The notes under the pieces were generated by a model that was given only the letters and a program-made list of their open reading frames with translations, ran no database searches and was not told the DNA's origin. From Cocos nucifera (taxonomy: Eukaryota > Streptophyta > Magnoliopsida > Arecales > Arecaceae), in contig QRFJ01005776.1 in the NCBI GenBank assembly GCA_006176705.1, positions 40,001 to 104,000 of the forward strand: 64,000 bases of DNA, in the 5' to 3' direction. Shown here one piece after another: positions 23,256 through 34,833 of the stretch. Both the position numbers and the translations under genes were made by a program. Within the stretch, counting starts at the first letter, position 1, and the number at the start of each line of letters is the position of its first letter.

Positions 23256-23949
23256 CTAAAGCCAATTGGCTACAAGTCTAAGTCCCATCTTCTCAAGGTG
23301 GGCTTCGATCTTCTGCTTGGCCCAACGGCTTTGTAAGTGGGTCTGCCACATTATCTGTGGAGTTGACTCTCTTGACCTCAACGTAACCTTTCTCAAGGTA
23401 ATCGCGGATGAGATGGTATCACCGTTTGCTTGGAACTCTTCCAGCACAAACAGTCTGCCAGATGTCGACTTTCGATCATCTATATCGGACATGAAGTCCG
23501 AGTCTGTGTATCCCTGGACCAGGAGTTCTCCGTTACCAAAGACCAACATCATATCCTTAGTTCTTCTCAAGTACTTAAGGATACATTTCACAGAAGTCCA
23601 GTGTTCTTCACCTGGATTTGACTGATATCTGCTTGTGACACTCACAGCATGGGCTATATCAGGTCGTGTACATAGCATGGCATACATGAGGCTCCCTATT
23701 GCAGAAGCATAAGGGATCTTGCTCATGCGTTCTATTTCCTCAGGTGTGCTGGGGCACATCTTCTTGGAAAGATGAATACCATGTCTGAAGGGTATTAATC
23801 CCCTCTTAGAGTTTTCCATACTAAACCTCTTTAGTACTTCCTCTATGTACATCTTCTGTGAAAGTCCTAGCATCCTATTCGGTCTATCCCTATAGACCTT
23901 AATTCCTAGAATAAAGGATGCTTCACCTAGGTCTTTCATGGAGAATTCC
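23256..23949 (-). pseudogene. P3 RT C-terminus and RNase H with internal deletion
   Basis: The minus-strand frame starts MKDLGEASFILGIKVYRDRPNRMLGLSQKMYIEEVLKRFSMENSKRG and continues through PYASAIGSLMYAMLCTRPDIAHAVSVTSRYQSNPGEEHW, the RT-RNase H connection. RNase H begins GYTDSDFMSDIDDRKSTSG. The frame then passes into RLFVLEEFQANGDTISS, because about 200 bp are missing at about 23420. The corresponding P2 sequence (57363-57563) encodes the STMEAEY and LYCNNNDAIALA blocks. The loss removes catalytic residues of RNase H and shifts the frame, and the tail ends AHLEKMGLRLVANWL. The element therefore could not complete reverse transcription by itself. Confidence 0.85.
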
Positions 23950-24764
23950 TTAGGACAACCACATCTTGACTGATGTCAACATGGGAATATCATTCCCAAT
24001 AAGGAGGATGTCATCCACGTACAATACGAGGAAGACAACAGCGCTCCCACTGACCCTTTTGAAAACACATGGTTCCTCTTCATTTTTGATGAAACCAAAC
24101 TTTTTGATCACATCATTGAAACGAGTGTTCCAGCTCCGAGATGCTTGCTTAAGTCCATATATGGACCTTTGCAGCTTGCAAACCTTGTGATCAGTATCAC
24201 TGGATGTGAAACCTAGCGGCTGTTCCATATAGATATCTTCCTCAAGATATCCATTTAGGAATGCCGTTTTCACGTCCATTTGCCATATTTCATAATCGAA
24301 ATAGGCTGCAACAGCAAGCAATGTGCGGATGGATTTTAGCATAGCCACTGGGGAAAAGGTATCCTGATAGTCAATGCCTTCACGTTGACTATAACCTTTT
24401 GCCACCAGTCTAGCCTTGAATGTCTCCACATTCCCATCTGCACCAATCTTTCTCTTGAAGATCCATTTACATCCAATAGGTACTATACCTTCTGGTGGAT
24501 CTACCAAGGTCCAGACTTGGTTTGAGTGCATCGAGTCGAATTTCTGACTTCATTGCCTCTAAGCCATTTCTCGGAGTCGATATCTGATATCGCCTCGTTG
24601 TAGGTTTTGGGATCATCACCATGAGCACCATTACCTATGAGGAACATTTCCTCTACATCCTCTGAAATAATACCTAAGTATCTTTCAGGGGGACGGGAAA
24701 CTCTTTCCGATCTACGAGGTGGAGGAGGTAGTGTTCTTATTGGCTCAACCTGATTTGGTTCCAC
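23950..24764 (-). pseudogene. P3 reverse transcriptase (nearly intact)
   Basis: The frame 24531-23950 carries HSNQVWTLVDPPEGIVPIGCKWIFKRKIGADG, KARLVAKGYSQREGIDYQDTFSPV, DYEIWQMDVKTAFLNGYLEEDIYMEQP (catalytic Asp of block A) and CKLQRSIYGLKQASRSWN. It then has FLVLYVDDILLIGNDIPML with the YVDD active site intact. It is followed by KMWLS and a stop before the next piece. The upstream stretch 24764-24501 (RSERVSRPPERYLGIISEDVEEMFLIGNGAHGDDPKTYNEAISDIDSEKW) is the integrase-RT linker, in another frame because of a 1-bp break near 24540. This is the best-preserved RT in the window. Confidence 0.85.
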
Positions 24765-24839
24765 TTGGTCCTTAGCTCTTTCTGCTTGTGAGACTTTCTC
24801 ATCAAGCTTAATCTGCTTTCCAATGCCACTATCTTGAAT

Positions 24840-25821
24840 AAACTATTTTTCAAGAAATATGGCATGTCGACTCACAATCACATTGTGGTCTTCTGGAATG
24901 TAGAAATAGTATCCTAATGACTCTTTAGGATATCCTATGAATCGAGCTCTAAAGGACCTAAACTCTAACTTGTCCGCTTGTTGTCTTTTGACATGAGCCG
25001 GACAACCCCAAATTCTGAGATGACTCAGACTTGGTTTCTTACCGTGCCATATCTCATACGGTGTGGTAGGAACGGTTTTAGAGGGAACCCTATTCAGTAG
25101 ATAAATTGAAGTTAACAATGAATGTCCCCAAAGAAAATCAGGGAGGTCTGTGAAGCTCATCATGGATCGAACCATATCCAATAGAGTCCGATTTCTCCGT
25201 TCTGAAACCCCGTTGAGTTGAGGTGTTCCTGGTGGAGTCCATTGAGAGACTATGCCATTTTCCTTGAAGATAGTCTAGGAATTCCCGGCTAAGGTATTCA
25301 CCTCCTCGATCTGATCGAAGAACCTTAATGGGTTTTCCAGTTTGTTTTTCTACTTCATGTCTGAATTCTTTGAACTTTTCAAAAGCTTCAGACTTGTGTC
25401 TCATAAGATACACATACCCATACCTAGACAGATCATCGGTAAAGGTAATGAAGTAGACAAAATTGCCTCTAGCCGGCACATCAAATGGGCCGCACACATC
25501 AGTATGTACTAGGGCAAGGAGATCTGTGGCCCTCTCCCCATGTCCAACAAAAGGGAGTTTAGTCATTTTGCCTTGAAGACAAGATTCACAAGTTGGATAT
25601 GACTCGAAAGTCAATGGACTCAATAGCCCATTTTTCTCCAATTTGTTGATCCTATCTTCTGCTATATGACCTAATCTCAGGTGCCATAGATATCTGTCGT
25701 TTGGACTATCCCTAGGTCGTTTGGCATTCACGTTTTGCTCGATAGTTAGAAATAGGTACATCAATATGTAGCTGATAAAGACCATTAATAAGGAAACCAT
25801 TTGCAATTTTATTTCTTTCAT
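24840..25821 (-). pseudogene. P3 integrase (one frameshift)
   Basis: The minus strand reads YLWHLRLGHIAEDRINKLEKNGLL (His pair), YPTCESCLQGKMTKLPF (Cys pair), LLALVHTDVCGPFDVPARGN (first catalytic Asp), FTDDLSRYGYVYLMRHKSEAFEKFKEF and LRSDRGGEYLSREFLDYL (second Asp region). A frameshift near 25260 disrupts the catalytic Glu region. The frame at 25181-24843 continues with MMSFTDLPDFLWGHSLLTSIYLLNRVPSKTVPTTPYEIWHGKKPSLSHLRIWGCPAHVKRQQ and GYPKESLGYYFYIPEDHNVIVSRHAIFLEK. The HHCC and DD residues are preserved; only the frame is broken. It would insert the cDNA into the genome. Confidence 0.85.
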
Positions 25822-26991
25822 AAAGAATGTTACAATGGTCCTTAAAGAAGGTGATCACATAACCTTCTTGTGCTAAGCATGAAACAGAAATCAAATTCCT
25901 GCTAGCTGCAGGCACATAAATAACAGTCTTTCAAAACTAAGTCTAAACCAGATGGTAATCGAAGAGGGTATGTTCCCACGGCTACTGCAGCAACTCTTGC
26001 TCCATTACCGACGCGTAGGATCATGTCTCCATCCCTCAGCCTCCTGCTATCCTCAAGACCCTGCATAGAAGTGCACAGATGAGCACTAGAACCAGAGTCA
26101 AGCACCCAACTGGATGCAGAAGAAACCGTAAGGTTAGACTCAATAACGAGCATACCTCCAGAAGGACCTTCCTTCTTGTTCTTCAGGGTGGCCAGGTAAG
26201 TAGGGCAGTTCCGCTTCCAATGGCCGTCGCTGTTGCAATGGAAACACTTTCCTTTGACATCGGCCTTTTTCTTCGGTTCTGCCTTCTTCTTCTTTGATCC
26301 TTCCACCTTTTGCTTTTTCACAGACTTCTTTTTCTTTCCATAAGACTTTCTTTTGGAAGAAGTCCGTTCCATAGCAAGAACTGAGCCTTTAGAACCTTTC
26401 ATAGAAAGCTCAGCGGTAACCAGCATATTCATTAACTTCGGCCAAGGAATTTTGAAGTTTATGCATGTGGTAATTCATGATGAATTGCCCATATGCATCA
26501 GTCAAGGATTGCAGAATAATATCATTCTGCAGGTCCAAGTCCAACTTCACACCGAGCTTCTCAAGCTCTTCCATGTCCTTGATCATTGTCAGACAGTGAT
26601 CTTGGACTGACTGCCCATCACGCATCTTAGCCTTAAAAAGTCATTTCGTGACTTGATATTTGGCTGCGCGACTCTGTTCACCAAACATCTCCTGCAGGTG
26701 AGCCAACATTTGGCGAGCAGTCCCGATATCTTCATGTTGGCGCTGGAGCTCATCAGACATCGAGCCCAACATGTAATATCTGGCCTTATTATCTTCGTCT
26801 ATCCATTTTTCCAGAGACGCTCTCTGTTCAATGGATGGACGGGCTGGTAAGGTGGGAGGGTCCTGGTCCAAAACATGGGTTAACTTCTCGGAACCCAAAA
26901 TAATTTTGTAGTTCCTGAGCCAATCTTTATAATTGGGTCCAGTCAGTCTATGTGTGTCCAGGATACGTGCCAATGGGTTGGACGCAGACAT
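25712..26991 (-). pseudogene. P3 gag and protease
   Basis: Gag starts with ATG at 26991: MSASNPLARILDTHRLTGPNYKDWLRNYKIIL. It runs open for 116 codons to a stop after AAKYQVTK, resumes at 26625 (DGQSVQDHCLTMIKDMEELEKLGVKLDLDLQNDIILQSLTDAYGQF) and, after a frameshift near 26440, at 26432. That last frame (176 aa) holds a Lys-rich stretch, an intact CCHC knuckle (CFHCNSDGHWKRNC) and an intact protease core VLDSGSSAHLC. A further frameshift near 25910 precedes RNLISVSCLAQEGYVI. Gag forms the virus-like particle and binds RNA through the knuckle. The copy is broken but close to its source. Confidence 0.85.
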
Positions 26992-28861
26992 TTTTCCTGT
27001 AGAGAGTCAAAGATTCTAGTTAGATACTGTAATTTTGACTTGACCAATTTATTTAGGGAATTTTATTTTTAAACAAATTAGCTCCCACTATTTTCTCGGA
27101 TCCCTACACTCCCTCTGTAGAGATGCAAAAATCTCCATGATTAATGATTTCTAGTGGGTGGTGCGGTCTCACCAACTGACTCATCACCTCACCTAACAGT
27201 TATTGGTGATGGGTTAGCCAATGAGTGAACAACTCTTGTTCAATGATTCTCTAATCATGGTGCACCCAAACTTGGTCTCTAATTCATGAATCTCACCGTA
27301 TCCGGAAATATTGATCCACTTCCTTAGTTAAGTCAGACCCACCATTTGCATAGACTGGGTTCCTAATTGAGTCTCTCACCGTATCCGAAATATTGAGCCC
27401 AACTCATCCTCCAGCCCATAGCATCCAATGCCTAATAGACATGGTTGCATCTTCCCGGTGCAACTGAGCCACTGTATCCAGCCGAGAACAATCAACCCCG
27501 GGAAGGGCCCGCACATCTACAATGGTGGAAGACCTCAGACTTAATCTTTTCTTAGGGAGAATTGATTCAGGTCTCATTAAACTAGACTTGTCATTAGTCA
27601 TAACAATTATGACTAACCTAGTGGCATGGGTTAGCTCGGATTATTGACCACCTCAGATCAGAACTGTGTCAACAGATATGGCCAGGTAAGTGAGACCGGT
27701 GGAAGGAATATGCCATTAACTCGTACAAGAATGCATTCAGGTCGAGTAGCTTCCAATTAAAAACCAGTCGGTCGTATGTGCCAAACTTACCTTAGACACC
27801 AAATTGTTGAGTCAGAACCAATTGGGTTAGCCTACAATCCAGACTCTAACCTCTGAGCCTAATTAGGTCTTGCTTGATCGTGACTCGATCTTGACCCAGA
27901 CTTAATCCTATTAGGCTGGTCAATTTAAGCATTGTTGATCCCATCTAACCAACTCTTGATTCGGTTTGATCAACCGCTTAGACCTAATTGAGCTACCCAA
28001 GCCCGAACCCAGTATTATGAATATGTCTTAGATCTGAAAATTCTCAATTTTAGACCTAATTAATATTCCATAATCTTAATTTTTAATTAAGTAGGGTTCA
28101 TAAACAAAATATGCACAATAAATCCTAGGGTTTCAGGATCTAGGGTTTTGCAGAAAGTAAGTTTTGGATTTCTGATTAAGGACGAACACGCAGCACCCCT
28201 ACACATCATAAGAACACCCCATCGAATGGGAAGAGAGGGCCTTTAAACCCTTCTTCATTCTTATGACCGGACGGCCAAGAGGAACGCCTTAATCAGGAAC
28301 ATGCAATACTAATACTACAAAATAGTTTTAGATCTATATCATATATCTCATATACAAATTAGATCTAATCATGGCATATTTTGCATACATCTCATGTATC
28401 CAATCATGCATATTTTCAGATCTAAATTATCTCATAATAATCTAAAAAATTAGATTTAAATTGATCTAATCAAAATAAATTCTAATCTAGACAATTATGT
28501 AGAACTATTCTACAACTAGTCTAGACATGCATCAATCATATCTCATATGATATTTAAAATTAAATAATTTTTATTTGCTATTTTTTAGATGTTATTATAA
28601 TACATTATAATATCAAAAAATAGTAAATAAATAGATCTAAAATATGATTTAATCAGAATTAAATCAAAACATGCAAGACTATTCTATAGAACTATTCTAT
28701 TTTAGAACTAGTCATGCATATTTTCTAATCTTAGATCCAAATCATTTAATTTTAATTTTTTCTGATTTCAGATCTGATCACATCTCATGTGACATCTAAA
28801 ATCACTTATTTTTTAATTAAAATAAATTTAAAATTAGATCTAAATACTTTTAGAACCATTG
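26992..28861 (-). other. P3 untranslated leader
   Basis: This AT-rich leader lies between PBS and gag. It contains the leader frame at 27279-27577 and the nested inverted repeat (outer arms 28169-28181 and 28287-28297, inner arms 28206-28214 and 28258-28266). Confidence 0.65.
27279..27577 (-). pseudogene. P3 copy of the leader reading frame
   Basis: It starts with ATG (MRPESILPKKRLSLRSS) and follows the P4 leader ORF for 58 codons to HWMLWAGG. There TGG has become TGA. After this the frame continues without indel to the SDLTKE block, where a net +2 bp change breaks the end. The product is unrecognised. Confidence 0.4.
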
Positions 28862-28873
28862 GCTCTGATACCA
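28862..28873 (-). other. P3 primer binding site (Met-tRNA type)
   Basis: The minus strand reads TGGTATCAGAGC 2 bp inside the 5' LTR, a perfect copy of the P2 site. Confidence 0.9.
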
Positions 28874-28875
28874 GT

Positions 28876-31164
28876 TGAAGGGAAAATCCTGATTTCCCGG
28901 ATCCAGGTTCGTTCAGATCTGATCAGATCAAGAGATATATTTCAAAAATTTTTCTCTTGATCTAATCAGATCTTGATATTTTAGATCTGATTCTTATTAT
29001 TTTAATAAATAAAATAAAATAAGATAAATTAAATCAAATTTAATTTACCTTGATTTGGGTAATCCTATTACCCTGTTGATGATCCTGTATTGCAGCGGAA
29101 GGTTCTGGATCTAGCCACGCAAGCGCCTGGCCTCTACCGGTATCCACTCGGGCTTGGATCTGGAGATCCTCTTCTTCTCTATCACATCTCCAAAAATTAG
29201 ATCTGGATCTGATCTGGAGGATCTTCAAAACTCCTTTTGAAGATCAGCAGTCGTCCTTTGCAGCAGCGCAGCCTTCTAGCTTTTGATCGCCTTTCTCTTG
29301 ATCTGGATCGCACCAACCAAGGTCCAAAACTCTTTTGGACGTGGAGAGGAGAGGGAGAAGAGAGTTTGGCATGGAGGAAGGAGGGGAGAGGCAGCCTTGG
29401 GGCATGGGAAATTCTCTGATTCTTTCATTTCTTAATTATTTGAGTTGGGCGCAGGGTCTTATTTATAGACTAAGCTGTGATCCAACTCCTCTTCTTCCCA
29501 ACCAATCACAACCCTTTGTGAAATCAGATCTAAATCTGATTGGTGGGAATAGAGTCCCCTGGATTCCTCCTTAGAGGGTGCCTAAGACCAGTCAAAGTTG
29601 GTTCTTAGGAGAACTCTAATTGGAATCCAAAAAGGAGATGGAGTCCTTGTCCAACAAGGACTCCTAGGCGCCTCCAACTTGGGCACACGCCACCCTTGGC
29701 GTGCGCCCTCTCCTTGCCAGGTTCTGGCAGGGGGACAGGCCCCCACCAGCTCTCCAATAGGTGCATGACATGTGGTCAAAAGTCAAAGTGTCAATGGTCA
29801 ACGTTTGACCAGTCAAAGGTAGACTTTTGACCAAAGTCAAAGAACAAGAAATGGCAGGTGACCAAAAATGGCAGGTAATGTCTTACAAAATAAGACAACC
29901 TTTTCTGACTTGGACAACCTCCAGTCAGACCATATGAAGGCCTCTGATTGAGCACAAACTCCTTTGGCTCAGTCAGGACAACTTATTTATGATAGTAAAA
30001 GAAGAACGTTAGGTTCAATCGAGTGCTAGCACGATTTTCTTGAACCTAATTGAATCTCATTCAGATCAATTGAACTAGATCAGTTCAATTGATGATCACC
30101 AGATTCAAACCCTTGTTTGTGTGACCCAGTTAGGTTCAGTTCTGTATGGTAATGGGATATGTCATGATCTCTATCATCGACATCATCGAAACTCCTTTCG
30201 ATGGATCAGAACTCTTCTGATTCGAACAGCTAGAATGATCGATCATCTAAATCATTCTAATTGCTCCCAAAATCCACCAGTGACACCTAGCAGTATATGG
30301 TGGCAACCCATCAGAGCTGAATGCGAACCTCTTGGTGCAGCTACCTGTGTGATTAAGTTCTTCTATCTTGAGCCCCGATCAGATTAGGGTTAAGGTGAAC
30401 TCGTCAAACCCTAGTCTCTGTCATATGATGTAATCATTCGATTCGAGTCCAATGTGAAAATCTAAATAGAAACTCTTTCTATTATTTCACTCTGCCATGG
30501 CCATGGGCTTCTGGACTTGATTCTCATGATCATCATAGGGCTGCTCCTCTACCACCGAGGTAGATAGATTCCATCTTGATGCAATCCAGTTCCTACAATG
30601 AACATGCTATAGCCAACATACACCTCAGGGTTCCATATGGCTAGGAGATCGAGTAATGGTGTAGTCAAACTATAACACCCTCAAGGTGAACTGCCGATGC
30701 ATCCTCAGGTCAAAGAACCAGACACACTACTGCAGCATCGAGTCAGTCATTGACGAGAAGGTAGACTTCCTAATGACTACTCGAGGTGGTCACGCTCAGT
30801 GCCCTCGTTCTCTAACGAGTACCTGTACTCTCGCTCCGGTGTCTCCACACCGTAGACTCAAGACTCATCTACTAAAGAGAAGCGATCGTACACCAACCTT
30901 CCGGATCAATCACCATCCTCGTGATGATCCTATGGTCGGGAGCTATTTATGAGTTAATAATGATTATTCATGTCTTAAATTTTCAACTCTTGAAAATATG
31001 AATTATCATTACCATTAACTCAAAGGATGTATCACAGACACTAAATACACATGTGTGATAGAAAATAACCCATTTATTAATTATAGTCAAAATTACAATT
31101 TTGCCCCTAGAAGTGTATTACAAGTGTCAGCCAATTCTGGCTTCTAGGGCACATATATCTAACA
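28876..31164 (-). repeat. P3 5' LTR
   Basis: The 2289-bp partner of 20938-23241 has terminal TG/CA intact and the palindrome GTGCTAGCAC at 30023-30032. Its TATA region reads TATAAATA on the minus strand (29460-29467), where the 3' LTR has TATATATA, a small length change in the promoter. Confidence 0.95.
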
Positions 31165-31169
31165 GGAAG

Positions 31170-32796
31170 GAGGAAAGAAAAAGAAGGTAGAGCTGAAGAA
31201 GATGACCACTAACAAAAGAAAGTATTTTCATGGTAATACTGACGGCCACTGAAAGCGGAACTGCCCTACATACCTAGCCATCCTAAGAACAAGCAGGAGA
31301 TGGGTCCTTCTGGAGTTATGCTCGTTATTGAAACTAACCTTATGATTTCTTCTGCTTCTAGTTGGGTGCTTGACTCTAGTTCCAGTGCTCATTTATGCAC
31401 ATCCATGTAAGGTCTTGAGGATAGCTGGAAGCTGAGGGATGCTGAGATGATCCTATGCGTCAGAAATGGAGCAAGGGTTGCTATTATGGCCGTGGGAACC
31501 TATCCTCTTCGACTATCGTCTGGCTTAGATTTAGTAGTTAGGGATTGTTATTATGTGCTTGTTGCAAGTAGGAATTTGATTTTTGTATTATGTTTAGCAC
31601 AAGAAGGCTATGTAATTAGTTTTCTTAAGGACCATTATAATATTCTTTATGAAAGAAATAAAATTGCAAGTGATTTTCTCTTTAACGATCTCTACCAGTT
31701 ATATATTGATGTATCTATCTTTAATATCGAGCAAAATGTGAATGCCATAAGATCAAAATGATCTAGAAATAGTCTAAATAATAGGTATTTATGGCACCTA
31801 AGGCTAGATCATATAGCAAAAGATAGGATTAACAAATTGGAGAAAATCAGACTATTAAGTCCATTAACTTTCGAGTCATATCCAATTTGTGAATCATGTC
31901 TTCACAGCAAAATGACTAAGCTCCCTATTGTAAGACATAGGAAAAGGGACATGGATCTTCTTGCCCTAGTACATACTAATGTGTGCGGCCCATTTGATGT
32001 GCCGGCTAGAGGCAACTTTGACTACTTCATAACCTTTATTGATGATTTATCTCGGTATGGGTACGCGTATCTTATGAGACACAAGTCTGAAGTCTTTGAA
32101 AAGTTCAAGAAATTTAGGTACGAAGTTGAAATGCAAAAAAAAAAATCCATTAAGATTCTTTGATCAGATCGAGGAGGTGAATACCTTAGTCAGGAATTCT
32201 TGGACTATCTCAAGCAAAATGACATAGTCTCTCAATGGACTCTACCTGGAATACCTTAACTCAATGAGGTTTCAAAACGGAAGAACCAGACCCTATTGGA
32301 TATGGTCAAATCCATGATGAGCTTCACTGACCTCCCTGATTTTCTTTAGGAATATAGTCTGTTAACTACTATATATTTACTGAATAGGGTTTCCTCTAAA
32401 ATCATTCCTACCACACTGTATGAGATATGGCATGGTAAGAAACCAAGTCTGAGTCATCTCAAAATTTGAGGTTATCCGGCTCATGTCAAAAGACAACAAG
32501 CGGACAAGTTAGACTATAGGTCCTTTAGAGCTCAATTTATAAGATATCCTAAAAAGTTATTAGGATATTATTTCTACATTTTAGAAGATCATAATGTGAT
32601 TGTGAGTCGGCATGCCATTTTTCTTAAAAAATAGTTTATTCAAGATGACGGCATTGGAAAATAAATCAAGCTCGAGGAGAAAGTCTCACAAGATCAACGA
32701 GCTAAGGTCCCTATTGAATCAAATCAGCTTGAGCCAATACAATCAGTTCTCGTAGATCCTACTTAGGTACTATTTCTCATAGCCAAGATGATATCG
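31170..32796 (+). pseudogene. P2 gag end, protease and integrase (middle piece)
   Basis: This continues P2 after the P3 TSD. The knuckle reads YFHGNTDGH-stop-KRNC, with both leading Cys ligands lost. Protease reads SWVLDSSSSAHLC, with Gly of the D-S-G motif changed to Ser. An open frame at 31447-31761 covers the protease tail, and 31837-32163 covers integrase blocks ESCLHSKMTKLPIV, LLALVHTNVCGPFDV (catalytic Asp changed to Asn) and FIDDLSRYGYAYLMRHKSEVFEKFKKF. After a stop, SDRGGEYLSQEFLDYL and LLNRVSSKIIPTTLYEIWHGKKPSLSHLKI follow. It ends in the integrase-RT linker at the Ath-A insertion. Confidence 0.8.
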
Positions 32797-34418
32797 GATA
32801 GGAACGTGATGTTGTCGTTAAGACACCGTGTTTATCAGTTTAATCCGACTTCTTAAAATTATTGAAAATGCGTAGATAGTAGTGAGTCGGGTCGAATCCA
32901 CAGGGAAGGTAGTGTTTTTAGATTTGAAATCTTTGATTTTATAAAAAAAAATAAAAAAAAAGAGTTTCGAGATCAAAAGTGAAGTCGAAAAATAAAAAGC
33001 GAAAATTAAAAGATGCAGAAATTTAAACTTGGTACTAAGATCTACTAGTTAGATCTTAGCATCTACTTGCAAAAAATAAAAATAATAATTAAAGTGCAGA
33101 AATTAAATTACAATAAAAATAAAAAGCAAGAAATTAAAATGCAAAAATAAAATTTTTATTAATTAAAATTTCAAAATTTAAATACATAAAATTTAAAAAA
33201 AAAATAATAAAATAAAATAGCCTGATCTCTGATCTTGGATCGGCATTGGCAGAAAGATGGTGTAGAAGCTCGGCTCTTCTTCTCGGCACCCGTTGCTTCG
33301 AAGCAGCCTTTAACCCATAGCCTGGCTTCGCCCTGTACCAAAGCTTCACCTTGATCGGAGATATTGATTTTTGATGGCCTGGGGTCCTTTTTATAGAGCT
33401 AGGAGGGCTGGATATTTTTTTCTAAAGGCAATATGGGACTAATAGCCTTTGTAATCATCAAAATACAAAGAAATTTGGATAAAATTTGAATCAAAATAGC
33501 TCTGATATGACTCTGATAAATCTGATAAAATCCAGCCATTCAATAGGAATCCAACGGTCCAAAAATCATCAAAATCGGATGCAGATAAGCTCAGATCGGG
33601 TCGGATTAAATTCTGGCCGTTGGATCGCGCTTGATCGAGGAAATCTGGCCGCAAATCGCGCTTCGGGAGTCTTGATCACCGCCGGCAGCATTCTGGACCG
33701 TCGGATCATCGCCTGGATCGAGCGCTGCCATCCGATGGTGATCCGCGTGATGTTTGTATCTGAATAAAATTCGGAAGCAACCACAGCCGTCCGATCCTGA
33801 CCGCAAACAACCACATCCGTCCGATCGCGCAATAACTGTTCCCATGGACCGCGTGGACCGGCCGCACCGCACACCGCAACCAATCAGCGCCGCTTGTTGT
33901 CGGACGAAAAGACTAAATTACCCTTGTGAGCCGCGATAAATTTCTGTAGACCCTTAAGGGGTCTAGGTCCACCACGTGGCAATCTCTGATTCGCCGGAAT
34001 TTGCTGAGCTGGCGGTCCACGCCTAGGATCGTGGACCGGCTGATGGCTTCAACGGCTGAGTCGGCTTGATGGCTTGGCTTGGCTTGGTGGCTCGGCTTGC
34101 GGAGCCGGCTGAGCCGTTTTCTTTTTTTATTTAATTTTTATTTATTTTATATTTTTAAAAATTCATATCTTTTTCCATTTTAGCTCCGTTTTACTTGAAA
34201 TTTATTTCGTTGTGATCAAAAAAATGAGCTCTTTCTATTGATAATAAAATTTTATTTTTTAATTTTTATTATTTTTTATTATTTTTTAATTAATTTTTTA
34301 ATTAATAAAAATATGAATTTTTCAAAAATTATATATAAATTGATTATTAATTCTTAAAAATTAATATAAATTAATTAATAAATTAATACTTTTATTGGTG
34401 AATTTATGATGCTTATCA
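32797..34418 (-). repeat. Ath-A 3' LTR
   Basis: The 1622-bp LTR runs in element orientation from TGATAAGCATC to CCTATC(C). It has an AT-rich outer part (34120-34418) and a GC- and CpG-rich core (33590-34110) with a CACGTG G-box at 33973-33978, a CCAAT box at 33880 and repeated GGATCGGACGG words. A TATA-like stretch lies near 33390, followed by a pyrimidine/AT-rich R-U5. Frames in it are not treated as genes. Confidence 0.9.
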
Positions 34419-34430
34419 CACCCCCCAACT
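34419..34430 (-). other. Ath-A polypurine tract
   Basis: The minus strand reads AGTTGGGGGGTG directly before TGATAAGC. The same tract precedes the Ath-B 3' LTR at 55737-55748. Confidence 0.85.
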
Positions 34431-34794
34431 TAAGCTTTGCTCGTCCTCGAGTAAAGAAAGAATTTAGTTTTAAATACCTTTTAACTTTAGAGTTTCGAAT
34501 TTTACCTAAGCAATTTTCAAAATGGCCATTGATATTCAGTAGAGCTTAAATGAGATATATCATTGGGGTATTAATACTTATCAATAGAAAAATTAAGTAA
34601 AGAACATTAAATTTTTCAGAACTTTTTCTAAATTATTCCACTTTTATCTCTGATTTGTCTAAACTTTCATATAGGCAGGTGTATTGCTACTTCCATCCTT
34701 CATTTATTAATTTTTATTTTCACATTGCCCACTTTTTGATGCGAATATCATTGCTTACTTAGGCAACGGGACCCGGTTACTTGGTGGGAAACCA

Positions 34795-34833
<39 letters not shown>

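Larger units (their letters stand above)
20938..31164 (-). mobile_element. P3: complete family-P copia element inserted in P2 gag
   Basis: Two LTRs (20938-23241 and 28876-31164) flank a minus-strand gag-pol region. The 5 bp ggaag at 20933-20937 recur at 31165-31169 as target-site duplication, and the P2 gag frame continues across the excised site. A canonical Met PBS and a polypurine tract are present. In the LTR stretch 22080-23240 versus 30003-31164 I count only about ten differences, so this is the youngest or one of the youngest insertions here. It is not functional: gag and integrase have frame breaks and RNase H has an internal deletion. Confidence 0.95.

Noticed and set aside
34799..34830. 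Poly-T run as a retroposed poly-A tail or terminator.
   Set aside because: It is an internal homopolymer shared, at different length, with Ath-B (about 55353-55370), without target-site duplication.
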